Assembly (NCBI GenBank): GCA_029777755.1
Contig: JAKORQ010000037.1
Coordinates: forward strand, 1 to 20,497
From: Planctomycetota bacterium
GTDB taxonomy: Bacteria; Planctomycetota; Phycisphaerae; Tepidisphaerales; Tepidisphaeraceae
DNA length: 20,497 bases
Direction of reading: 5' to 3'
The stretch's first letter is position 1, and each line of letters starts with the position of its first letter. The notes beneath the pieces were generated by a model. It did no database searches and had not been told where the DNA came from. It worked only from the letters and a program-made list of their open reading frames with translations. The position numbers and the translations under genes are program-made. Positions 1 to 5,921 of this stretch are shown one piece after another.

Positions 1-1
1 G

Positions 2-85
2 AATACCCCGCTCAACCCAGGGGATCTGGGTAGCATTCCGCCGTACGAAGTCCCGCGGCTCGACGACAAGCCGCTCCACTTTTGA
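2..85 (+). CDS. Possible 3' end of a gene entering from the left edge
   Basis: An open frame runs from the window edge for 27 codons to a TGA at 83-85. It reads as a Pro- and Asp-rich tail ending PRLDDKPLHF. No family is recognisable from so little. Its last third lies inside a palindromic repeat (48-81) that is non-coding at its other locations, so the frame may be open by chance. If real, it would converge with recO, as the genes flanking the other two same-oriented repeat copies converge. Confidence 0.2.
   Translation, partial: NTPLNPGDLGSIPPYEVPRLDDKPLHF
48..81 (+). repeat. REP-like palindromic repeat, copy 1
   Basis: This is one of three same-oriented copies; the others are at 3148-3182 and 20124-20159. 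It opens with AAGTCCCGCGG and closes with GCCGCTCCACTT. The core is an 8-base arm (55-62), a 4-base loop and the matching arm (67-74), with one mismatch that becomes a G-U wobble in the complementary strand. It lies in the junction downstream of recO. No T-run follows, so it is not a standard intrinsic terminator. Confidence 0.75.
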
Positions 86-162
86 TGAAGCAGTTGCAGT
101 CGCTTCGTGGTGAAATGGATCGGGCTGATATCCCCCTTAACTATCCGTCGCAAGGGATTCCC

Positions 163-921
163 CTAGATGACGTACTGTGCAACCCTGAGGTCGTGGCCGG
201 TGATGTGGCGGAGGTAGTCGGCGAGCAGGCTGTTTACCGGGTCAGTCTGCAGGCGCGTGAGGCGCGGCAAGCGCTGGGGGATGCCCTGCGCGCGGGGGAG
301 TTTGAGTATTGTCTGGAGGATGCGAACGAGGCGGGCATCGGTCGTAAACCTTGGTCCGGCCGGGGGTTTGCAGCTTTCGCAGATGATCCCGCCGGCCTGT
401 GGGGAGAAGATCACCCTGCCATTCCACAGCGGTCGGCCGCAGCTTGCGCAGGAGGAGAGGTCAGGCAGGAAACCACTGATGCGCAACAGTTCCAGTTGGA
501 AGGCGACGAAGGCCTCTTCGCGGCGATCGGTGGTTGCCTCGCGGATGAGCCAGAGGATCAGGTCGAAGATGGCCGGCTGAGGCTCGTTCTCATGCAGCAG
601 CAGGCCGGTCTGCTCGATGCTGTAGAGGGCGAGATTAAGCGAGCGCAGGTCGCGGCGCAGCTCCAGGTGGCCGTCGAGCAGTTTCCACTCGGTGAGGGTG
701 GCCAGCTCCTTGGCAGTGGGATCGGTCATGACTGCTTCGCCGAGATCCAGCAGGTCCACTCCGCCATCGAAGCGCGAAGCGCCGGCCTTTGTGCGGCGAT
801 GGGCGCCCTTGGCGATGACGCGGAACATGCCGGTGGATCTGCCCAGCAGGGTGAGTATCTGGCTGGTTTCGCTGTACTGGAATTTTCGCAGGCAGATACA
901 GCGGTCTGAGCGAAGGGCCAT
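163..921 (-). CDS. recO: DNA repair protein RecO
   Basis: A 252-residue protein matching RecO, which anneals single strands and, with RecR, loads RecA at gaps in the RecF pathway. The N-terminal part (about 1-80) fits the OB-fold domain, with the conserved switch from a short strand region to a basic GAHR segment at 39-42. A zinc-finger-like set of four cysteines is visible at C158, C161, C181 and C184 (CxxC, 19-residue gap, CxxC), which many but not all RecO proteins carry. Length is typical (about 240-260). The gene follows nadD by 33 bases on the same strand. No convincing ribosome binding site precedes the ATG, but a perfect minus-strand TATAAT sits 7 bases before it, so an internal promoter with a leaderless transcript is possible. 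The stop is TAG. Confidence 0.92.
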   Translation of the reverse strand: MALRSDRCICLRKFQYSETSQILTLLGRSTGMFRVIAKGAHRRTKAGASRFDGGVDLLDLGEAVMTDPTAKELATLTEWKLLDGHLELRRDLRSLNLALYSIEQTGLLLHENEPQPAIFDLILWLIREATTDRREEAFVAFQLELLRISGFLPDLSSCASCGRPLWNGRVIFSPQAGGIICESCKPPAGPRFTTDARLVRILQTILKLPRAQGIPQRLPRLTRLQTDPVNSLLADYLRHITGHDLRVAQYVI

Positions 922-928
922 GGCGGTG

Positions 929-934
929 ATTATA
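929..934 (-). promoter_or_regulatory. Candidate -10 element for recO
   Basis: The minus strand reads TATAAT here. Seven bases separate it from the A of the recO start codon, which is where transcription would be expected to begin. No good -35 match is seen 16-18 bases upstream. It lies in the nadD-recO gap, so recO may be expressed both by read-through and from here. Confidence 0.35.
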
Positions 935-954
935 GATCCTTATCGCAGCGACGG

Positions 955-1563
955 TTACTGGTAGAGTCGATGCTCGTAGATGTAGCGGGCCACACCCTCG
1001 GGCACGAGATGGTCGATCGGCTCGCCGGCCCTTACTCGCCGGCGAATCTCGGTGGAGGAGATGTCCATCTGCGGGGCGGGAACCACGTTGTCGCGCAGGT
1101 GCTGGAACTCCGGGGGCAATAAATCCCAGCGAATTGCAAAACCGGGTCGAGCCATGACTAGAATATGGGCAGTCTGGATCAATTCGAGGGAGCGATGCCA
1201 CTTGGGGAGGATTTGGAGCATATCTGCTCCGATCAACCACTCGACGCACTGGTGGCCTTGTTCCTTAAGCTGGAGGACGGTGTCGATGGTATAGCTGGGA
1301 CCTTCGCGGCGTACTTCAATATCACTGACTTCAAAAATGGGGTCGGATTGAGCGGCGATGCGACACATTGACAGGCGGTGTTGCGCGCTAGCCATGTCAG
1401 AATGTCGCAGTTTGTGAGGGGAAAGTGCTGTTGGGATCAACAGCACCCGTGGGGCTGCGCGCAAAACAGCAATTTCTCGACAACACCGTAAATGTGCATT
1501 GTGAATAGGGTTAAAACTCCCCCCGAAGCATAATAACCCCTGCTGGGTGCTTTTATCTTTCAT
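955..1563 (-). CDS. nadD: Nicotinate-nucleotide adenylyltransferase NadD
   Basis: A 202-residue enzyme of NAD synthesis that joins nicotinate mononucleotide and ATP to give deamido-NAD and pyrophosphate in the cytoplasm. The nucleotidyltransferase signature GGSFNPIHNAH is at 14-24 (GxFxPxHxxH), and the second signature ISSTEIRRR is at about 168-176. WLIGADML in the middle matches the substrate-binding stretch of the family. Length is normal (about 190-215). It is the first gene of a minus-strand pair with recO, 33 bases apart. Upstream, TTGAAA (1601-1606) and TATCGT (1577-1582), 18 bases apart on the minus strand, make a plausible promoter with a very short leader. That promoter overlaps the palindrome at 1590-1606. 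Confidence 0.95.
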   Translation of the reverse strand: MKDKSTQQGLLCFGGSFNPIHNAHLRCCREIAVLRAAPRVLLIPTALSPHKLRHSDMASAQHRLSMCRIAAQSDPIFEVSDIEVRREGPSYTIDTVLQLKEQGHQCVEWLIGADMLQILPKWHRSLELIQTAHILVMARPGFAIRWDLLPPEFQHLRDNVVPAPQMDISSTEIRRRVRAGEPIDHLVPEGVARYIYEHRLYQ

Positions 1564-1589
1564 TGATTGCGCCTGTACGATACACTGTG

Positions 1590-1606
1590 TTGAGACTGAG
1601 TTTCAA
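1590..1606. promoter_or_regulatory. 17-bp imperfect palindrome, candidate operator
   Basis: TTGAGACT, one central G, then AGTTTCAA. Seven of eight positions in the arms are complementary. It lies between the divergent nadD and sigma factor genes and overlaps a likely -35 for nadD, so a dimeric repressor bound here could control nadD, the sigma factor, or both. No known regulator is assigned. Confidence 0.35.
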
Positions 1607-1640
1607 CTAGCTTAGGCTAGCTTTCGCCGCGAGGGCCAGG

Positions 1641-1671
1641 CGGGCTCTGGTATAACAGTACCAGGAGCCCG
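1641..1671 (+). promoter_or_regulatory. Extended -10 promoter inside an inverted repeat (sigma factor gene)
   Basis: TGGTATAAC (1648-1656) fits an extended -10 element. It sits inside an inverted repeat whose arms are CGGGCTC/GAGCCCG plus TGGTA/TACCA, with one bulged G and a 6-base loop. No -35 match is seen 17 bases upstream. It could be an operator over the promoter, or an RNA hairpin if transcription starts further upstream. No T-run follows, so it is not a terminator. Confidence 0.4.
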
Positions 1672-1677
1672 GCGGAA

Positions 1678-1721
1678 GGAGCATCGCCAAAATCGCACCC
1701 GAGGCTGCGATTATTTGCTCC
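1678..1721 (+). promoter_or_regulatory. Nested hairpin in the sigma factor leader
   Basis: Outer arms GGAGCA (1678-1683) and TGCTCC (1716-1721) enclose inner arms AATCGCA (1691-1697) and TGCGATT (1706-1712) around an 8-base loop. ATCGCCAA occurs at 1683-1690 and again at 1723-1730, which could allow alternative pairing. It is a candidate regulatory RNA structure; function is unknown. Confidence 0.35.
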
Positions 1722-1777
1722 GATCGCCAATGTTGGTATCGCGATTGCTCAGATATCCGGTGGCTAACGGGGTGCGA

Positions 1778-1793
1778 CTGAACGTCGGTTCAG
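1778..1793. promoter_or_regulatory. Perfect palindrome with a GAAC-N4-GTTC core
   Basis: CTGAAC, GTCG, GTTCAG: six-base arms and a 4-base centre. The core GAAC-N4-GTTC is the half-site arrangement of the Gram-positive LexA (DinR) box, although the central four bases do not follow the preferred RNRY pattern. It lies 127 bases before the sigma factor start. It could equally be an RNA stem-loop in the leader. Confidence 0.35.
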
Positions 1794-1864
1794 GCTGGCG
1801 GTGAGGTCGCTAACCGTGGCTGGCTTGGACTGAGGGTTGGTCAATGGCTCTCGGCGGAAGGGAA

Positions 1865-1878
1865 GGCACTTTGGTGCC
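1865..1878 (+). promoter_or_regulatory. Small hairpin before the sigma factor ribosome binding site
   Basis: GGCAC, TTTG, GTGCC forms a perfect 5-bp stem ending 23 bases before the purine-rich ribosome binding site at 1902-1914. It is the last of the leader hairpins and may affect translation start. Evidence is structural only. Confidence 0.25.
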
Positions 1879-1920
1879 GTGGGCAGGAATGGAATTGGAC
1901 AAAGGAAAGGAAGGCCAGAC

Positions 1921-2898
1921 ATGGCCAATACAGTAAGCAAGCGTACCACCCGGGCGGCGGCGATACCTCGGGCGCTTCGGGAGCAGGCCGAGCAGATACT
2001 GGCGAAGTCGTACGATTACATGGACAGCCCGCTGTTCCATCGCCGCAACATCGAGAAGGAATTGTTCAGCGATCCTGATCCTGAACTGCCGACCATCAGT
2101 TGGTATCAGCCCACCCGTGAGGACAGCATCGAGGGCGTGACGCAGGTGCCCCAGCTCATGGACGCCAAGGAAGAGCGGCTGATGTTCCTGCGTTTCAACT
2201 ATTCCAAGATGAAGCTGACGCTGCTCCAGAAGCAGATCAAGCGCAACGGGCTCACGAAGGAGACCGCCGAGCAGGTGGTCGAGTGGGATCGCCGCTTCGA
2301 GCACTTCCGTGAGTACCTGGTGCGGACGAACCTGGCGCTGGTGCTGGCGATGGCCAAGCGCACCCGCCTGGGCGATGTCGATTTCTCCGAGATTGTCTCG
2401 GAAGGCAACATGGCCCTGATGCGGGCGGTGGACAAGTTCAGCGTCGATCGCGGGTTCAAGTTCTCCACCTACGCATGCCGCGCGATCCTCAAGGCGTTCA
2501 GTCGAACCGCCATGAAGAACTCGCGCTATCGGCAGCGTTTCCCGGTGGAGTTCGAGCCGGACCTCGAGAAGAGCGACTGGGCCGACAAGCGGCGCGACCA
2601 GGTCGAGGAGGATTGCCTCGACGAGCTGCGCACGATCGTCGATCGCAACCTTGCTGATCTCTCCAGCGTGGAGCAGACGGTCATCCGCCGCCGCTTCAAC
2701 TGGGAGCAGCAGGATGACGCCCCGCTGACCCTGGAAGAGGTCGGGCAGATCATCGGCGTGACCAAGGAGCGCGTCCGCCAGATCCAGAATAAGGCACTGG
2801 CGAAGATCCGCCAGGTGATGGAGGAAGGCGTGCTGCGTTCACGCAGCCCGGTCGTGGTGGCCGATAACGCCATCCAGACCGCCGAGCAGTCACGCTGA
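1921..2898 (+). CDS. Sigma-70 family RNA polymerase sigma factor, divergent
   Basis: A 325-residue sigma factor that would direct RNA polymerase to a promoter set. Region 2 spans about 125-200: an LVRTNLALVLAMAKR core helix with N137, then SEGNMALMRAVDKF and KFSTYACRAILKAFSR (F181 starts FSTY). Region 4.2 is clear at 271-298, with a helix-turn-helix EEVGQIIGVTKERVRQIQ. The Trp-Trp pair that primary sigma factors have after FSTYAT is replaced by Cys-Arg, and region 3 is poorly recognisable, so promoter melting may differ. The N-terminal 100 residues match no region I recognise. The ATG at 1921 was chosen over an earlier frame opening at 1837 because AAAGGAAAGGAAGG ends 6 bases before it. The gene stands alone behind a long structured leader and ends in a strong terminator. 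Whether it is a primary or an alternative sigma factor cannot be decided. Confidence 0.92.
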   Translation: MANTVSKRTTRAAAIPRALREQAEQILAKSYDYMDSPLFHRRNIEKELFSDPDPELPTISWYQPTREDSIEGVTQVPQLMDAKEERLMFLRFNYSKMKLTLLQKQIKRNGLTKETAEQVVEWDRRFEHFREYLVRTNLALVLAMAKRTRLGDVDFSEIVSEGNMALMRAVDKFSVDRGFKFSTYACRAILKAFSRTAMKNSRYRQRFPVEFEPDLEKSDWADKRRDQVEEDCLDELRTIVDRNLADLSSVEQTVIRRRFNWEQQDDAPLTLEEVGQIIGVTKERVRQIQNKALAKIRQVMEEGVLRSRSPVVVADNAIQTAEQSR

Positions 2899-2927
2899 TA
2901 GGCTGGCCAGACGATTGAGAAACAGCA

Positions 2928-2964
2928 AAACGCCACCGGATCACACCGGTGGCGTTTCCTTTTT
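2928..2964 (+). terminator. Intrinsic terminator of the sigma factor gene
   Basis: A perfect 12-bp stem (arms AAACGCCACCGG at 2928-2939 and CCGGTGGCGTTT at 2946-2957) with a 6-base loop, followed by CCTTTTT. It starts 29 bases after the sigma factor stop. A short A-run on the left side gives weak potential to stop transcription from the opposite strand too. Confidence 0.92.
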
Positions 2965-2978
2965 CGGGCGTAAGAGGT

Positions 2979-3008
2979 AGTGGGCGGTCCTCCGCCCGCG
3001 GGAGATAA
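2979..3008 (-). repeat. REP-like palindromic repeat, inverted variant
   Basis: Read on the plus strand it begins AGTGG, has arms GGGCGG (2982-2987) and CCGCCC (2992-2997) around the loop TCCT, and ends CGCGGGAGATAA. The reverse complement of copy 3 (20124-20159) has the same TAGTGG start, the same TCCT loop and the same CGCGGGAG-TAA end, but a longer stem of different sequence. The stem changed while staying self-complementary. It faces copy 2 in the opposite orientation. Confidence 0.6.
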
Positions 3009-3147
3009 CATGATCCCTGGCGACCATGCACGATCAGAGCCGGGGAAGCCGGGCGGCGTGCATCCCTTCTCCACTACGAACCGTGCCAGCGTTGACCTCT
3101 CGATACCGGTCAACGTGAATCCAGTCAGGCCGACTTCCACCGACCCA

Positions 3148-3182
3148 AAGTCCCGCGGCCCCCAGGACAAGTCGCTCCACTT
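3148..3182 (+). repeat. REP-like palindromic repeat, copy 2 (degenerate)
   Basis: It keeps the ends of the family (AAGTCCCGCGG and CGCTCCACTT) and the middle AGGACAAG, but the stem has several mismatches. It ends 6 bases from the stop codon of the minus-strand hydrolase, in the convergent junction with the sigma factor gene. The stretch between the inverted variant and this copy (3009-3147) holds no gene I can support. Confidence 0.65.
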
Positions 3183-3188
3183 ACAGCT

Positions 3189-4751
3189 CTATCGATACTC
3201 TTCCCTCACGATCTCGGCGAAGCGCTCCATGTCGTCGTAGTTCCTTTCCCAGGTGGTGTACATGATCCCGGTGATGCCGTTCACTCGGCGGGCAGACCTG
3301 ATCCACTCGCGGATCTTCTCTACCGGGCCGTCGTAGTAGCCGGCGATCACCTGCCGATGGCCGCGGTCGGCGAAGAACTTCAGCGAGCGATCGCGATTGC
3401 CGAAATGCCAGTTCACGATGGTGATGCGCTTCTCGAGCCCTTCCCATGAGCCGGCCAGGTCGCCATTCACCAGGTAAAACTGCTCGACGGCGTTGTGGAA
3501 CGGGTCGAACATGTCATTCCACACGTACAGCTCATGTCCGGGCAGTAGACTGGCGCAATATGCCACGTTCTCCGCGAGGATCTGGCCGGGAGTCAGCTTG
3601 CGCTTGAGGCAGCTCTCGTCCCAGTTCAGCACGCGCACCTCGTCGTGCGACATCATCACCCCGCGCGGCTGCCATGCCTCGATGATTCGCCTGGCCTCGT
3701 CGGCCAGTAGCTCGCGCGTCTTCTGCTCTGAGGGGCAGGCACAGACCTGGTCGTCGTGGATGACCATAGGGAAGTACCAGCTGGCCCGCAGGCGGGCGCC
3801 ATCCGGCAGGCGGGTGCGGATCCTCGGCGGGTCATGCCAGACGCTGAAGTCGCCCGGCCAGGGGATCACGCCCAGCTTCGGGTCGAACACCGGCTCGTAA
3901 TCCACGCCTTCCTGGTATCCCTCGATAACAAATGGCGTCCCCGGGCGGCGCAGTACGTTCACCGGGCCGGCTTCCTCGATCTTCCAGTCGCGCAGCTGCA
4001 ACTGGCCGGTGGCATCTCCCCACGTTCCCATGTAGATGGAGATCTGCTCGGCGTCGAGTGAGGAGAAGACGATATGGTGCTCGGTCCAGTCCTGCGTTCC
4101 CTTAACGCCCAGGTGGGTGAAAGCGAGGATGCGCGAGCGGCCGACGATCGGCTTGATCTCAAATCGGCCGGTGTAGTCCTGTGTCCGCACCTTTACTGAG
4201 ACGTGATAGCAGCGGTAGGGGGAGACGCGCAGCTTCCAGCAGAGACGGGCATTGCCGCGATGGCCCGTCGTGGTGGCGACACCGTCACGCAGCTCGAAGG
4301 CGTCGTCATGCCAGTCGGGTTTCTCGTTGAGGCTGACCGGCGGGTCGGGCAGCAGGTGAGCCTCGCCATCCTTCACCACAAACAGGGCATCTTTCACCGG
4401 CAAACCCTCGGCCAGGTTGGGGTCGATGGCGAGCATGGAGTTGGAGTAGCCGATGTTGAAGATGGCCGGGACAATCTCGAGCCTGTTCTCGCTGGCGATC
4501 TCGCGCACGCGGGTGATATGGCGATAGTAGCGATCCGTGTTCTCGCCCAGGTGGCCGAGATGGCCGAACTTGAAGTCAGCCAGGAGGATTTTCGTGTAGC
4601 CCGCGGCGGCCGCTCTTCTCCAGACTTCCTCAAGCGTCCTGATGTTCTGCTCGGGCAGGAGGTTTGTCTGGTAGTAGAGCCATAGTTCTGGCGCCTGGGC
4701 CAATGAGCTGGCCGACAGTAGAAGCAGGTAAAGCAATGCCAGCAGTCTCAT
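3189..4751 (-). CDS. Secreted TIM-barrel hydrolase, glycoside-hydrolase-like, with inserted beta-sandwich
   Basis: A 520-residue exported protein. Residues 1-20 form a signal peptide (hydrophobic LLALLYLLLL run, cleavage expected after AQA). The N-terminal half of a TIM barrel follows (about 22-125: GYTKILLADFKF, EIVPAIFNIGYS). An insert of about 110 residues (roughly 140-260) looks like a carbohydrate-binding beta-sandwich (YRCYHVSVKVRTQDYTGRF, DWTEHHIVFSS). The barrel resumes to the end (RASWYFPMVIHDDQ, GVMMSHDEVRVLNWDESC, LYVWNDMFDP, GIMYTTWERNYDD). D370-E371 in SHDE resembles the catalytic Asp-Glu pair of family 20 glycoside hydrolases; that is an analogy. The ATG at 4751 was chosen over an upstream TTG because it begins the signal peptide directly; no strong ribosome binding site is seen. 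It is divergent from the epimerase. The substrate is unknown, and surface or periplasmic sugar turnover is the likely role. Confidence 0.8.
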   Translation of the reverse strand: MRLLALLYLLLLSASSLAQAPELWLYYQTNLLPEQNIRTLEEVWRRAAAAGYTKILLADFKFGHLGHLGENTDRYYRHITRVREIASENRLEIVPAIFNIGYSNSMLAIDPNLAEGLPVKDALFVVKDGEAHLLPDPPVSLNEKPDWHDDAFELRDGVATTTGHRGNARLCWKLRVSPYRCYHVSVKVRTQDYTGRFEIKPIVGRSRILAFTHLGVKGTQDWTEHHIVFSSLDAEQISIYMGTWGDATGQLQLRDWKIEEAGPVNVLRRPGTPFVIEGYQEGVDYEPVFDPKLGVIPWPGDFSVWHDPPRIRTRLPDGARLRASWYFPMVIHDDQVCACPSEQKTRELLADEARRIIEAWQPRGVMMSHDEVRVLNWDESCLKRKLTPGQILAENVAYCASLLPGHELYVWNDMFDPFHNAVEQFYLVNGDLAGSWEGLEKRITIVNWHFGNRDRSLKFFADRGHRQVIAGYYDGPVEKIREWIRSARRVNGITGIMYTTWERNYDDMERFAEIVREEYR

Positions 4752-4789
4752 GGTGAGGCTGAGTGTACCGCCGGGCAAAGCTTCACGCC

Positions 4790-4816
4790 GCCTGTATAAT
4801 GCCCCGCTTTACAGGC
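4790..4816 (+). promoter_or_regulatory. Promoter -10 with overlapping inverted repeat (epimerase gene)
   Basis: A perfect TATAAT at 4795-4800 lies 31 bases before the epimerase start. Arms GCCTGTA (4790-4796) and TACAGGC (4810-4816) form a perfect 7-bp inverted repeat that covers the start of the -10 and the expected transcription start near 4807. No good -35 is seen. This layout fits a repressor operator. It lies in the short divergent region shared with the secreted hydrolase. Confidence 0.5.
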
Positions 4817-4831
4817 AGCGAAGGAAAACAG

Positions 4832-5704
4832 ATGAAAGTCATCGTCACGGGTGGTAGTGGCAAGGTTGGCAAATCGGTCATCAGCACACTGGTTGCGCGC
4901 GGGCATGAGGTGATCAACCTCGATCGCCGACCCGCTGACCGTCCGGGTGCGAAGTTTGTCTACATGGATCTTCGGCGGCGCGAAATGCTCCAGCCGATAA
5001 TGGAGCAGGCCGAGGCGGTCGTGCACATGGGCGAGATCCCCAATGCCCAGAGCGGCCACTACACCCAGGAGGAAGTGTTCGGCACCAACTGCACCATTGG
5101 TTCGCTGATCGCGCAACTGGCGCTGGAGTGCGGGCACAAGCGGCTGATCTATTCCAGCACCATCCAGGTGTATGGCTTTACTGACTGGGACTACACCGCC
5201 CCGTTTCGCATGCCGATCGATGAGGATCATCCGGCCAATCCCCGCAACTGTTATTCGGCCGGCAAGGTGGCCATCGAGAGCTACATGCGGCTGTGTGCCA
5301 CGAAGGGGCTGAGCGTGGCGGTGTTCCGCCTGCCGTGGGTGGTGACACGTGACGTGGATGAGAGCTGGTTCCAGTGGACGGAGCAGGAGAAGAAGCTCGA
5401 CAGCAGCTTCGGCATATACGTGCGCGACAGCGACGCGGCCGAGTGCATGGCGCTGGCACTGGAAAACCCTCGCCCGGGGTTCGAGGCATACAACCTCTCG
5501 GCCCGCGAGGTGATGTTCGGCATCCCGATCCGCCAGGCCATCGCCGCCAACTTCCCCGACTACCCGCAGCTGCCCGAGACATGGGGCGCATTCGACAGCC
5601 CTTACATATGGACCAAAGCCAGGGAACATTTCGGCTGGACACCGAAGTGGAACTATCTGGACGAGTTCAGGAAAGCCCGGGGCCGTGACCCGGTGGTGAA
5701 CTGA
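4832..5704 (+). CDS. NAD-dependent epimerase/dehydratase family protein (extended SDR)
   Basis: A 290-residue Rossmann-fold enzyme. The NAD(P)-binding motif GGSGKVG is at 7-13 (GxxGxxG), and the strand-2 end NLDRRPAD supplies an acidic residue expected to bind the adenosine ribose of NAD. AVVHMGEIPN lies over the cofactor, YSSTIQVYG has the active-site Ser/Thr, and the catalytic pair is Y141 and K145 in YSAGK. Members act on nucleotide sugars or similar alcohols; the substrate cannot be told from sequence. At 290 residues it is slightly short for the family (310-350), with a trimmed C-terminal part. The ATG at 4832 was chosen because AAGGAAAA precedes it by 5 bases; the frame is open further upstream but starts in the promoter. 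It shares its control region with the secreted TIM-barrel protein, so a joint role in sugar metabolism is possible. Confidence 0.85.
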   Translation: MKVIVTGGSGKVGKSVISTLVARGHEVINLDRRPADRPGAKFVYMDLRRREMLQPIMEQAEAVVHMGEIPNAQSGHYTQEEVFGTNCTIGSLIAQLALECGHKRLIYSSTIQVYGFTDWDYTAPFRMPIDEDHPANPRNCYSAGKVAIESYMRLCATKGLSVAVFRLPWVVTRDVDESWFQWTEQEKKLDSSFGIYVRDSDAAECMALALENPRPGFEAYNLSAREVMFGIPIRQAIAANFPDYPQLPETWGAFDSPYIWTKAREHFGWTPKWNYLDEFRKARGRDPVVN

Positions 5705-5817
5705 CATTGCACTTGATTGATTGCCTGGCGGACGCGGCATTGTAACTGTCAGCCAGGGACCACGATTTTGTATTTAGCGATCTGTGCGCATCCGTGTCAT
5801 CTGCCTCTGTGTCCCTC

Positions 5818-5851
5818 TGACATAGTGCTGTCAGTGCCCGTGATATAGTGC
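5818..5851 (+). promoter_or_regulatory. Extended -10 promoter and paired 11-base repeats before addB
   Basis: TGACATAGTGC (5818-5828) and TGATATAGTGC (5841-5851) differ by one base and start 23 bases apart. The second contains TGATATAGT, a good extended -10 (TGnTATAGT), giving a start near 5857 and a leader of about 65 bases for addB. The first also lies in a perfect inverted repeat CTGACA/TGTCAG (5817-5834). The pair may be tandem promoters or two binding sites for one regulator. Confidence 0.4.
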
Positions 5852-5921
5852 CGCCTGGTTTTGTTCTGTAGGCGCCTGCGCTGAGGTTGCGTGAGGGGTG
5901 GTTGACCGGGAGAATCAGGAT

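Larger units (their letters stand above)
1564..1920. other. Long non-coding divergent region with several hairpins
   Basis: 357 bases without a convincing gene, between nadD (minus) and the sigma factor (plus). It holds the palindrome at 1590-1606, a short inverted repeat CTAGC/GCTAG at 1607-1620, an inverted repeat around a TGnTATAAC element (1641-1671), a nested hairpin (1678-1721), a hairpin closed by ATCGC/GCGAT (1723-1745), the perfect palindrome at 1778-1793 and a GGCAC/GTGCC hairpin (1865-1878). Most of it would be the 5' leader of the sigma factor message. It matches no riboswitch class known to me. Confidence 0.6.

Noticed and set aside
82..909. A 275-codon plus-strand open frame opposite recO.
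   Set aside because: It is the complement of recO, which has clear family features and a zinc-finger pattern; the plus frame has no recognisable domain or ribosome binding site.
1659..1689. A stretch with TACCAG, GCGGAAGGAGCA resembling the signal recognition particle RNA apical loop (GGAAGG-AGCA).
   Set aside because: The conserved CC-GGAA-GG tetraloop stem and the symmetric inner loop are missing, and TACCAG pairs with upstream bases instead.
2980..3240. An 86-codon plus-strand open frame in the sigma factor/hydrolase junction.
   Set aside because: It is built from two repeat copies and the end of the hydrolase in antisense, with no family resemblance.
4748..5740. A 330-codon minus-strand open frame opposite the epimerase.
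   Set aside because: It is a shadow of the epimerase, which has GxxGxxG and YxxxK motifs, a ribosome binding site and a promoter.
5727..5760. CCTGGC/GCCAGG inverted repeat after the epimerase as a terminator.
   Set aside because: The loop is over 20 bases, the stem only 6, and no T-run follows directly.
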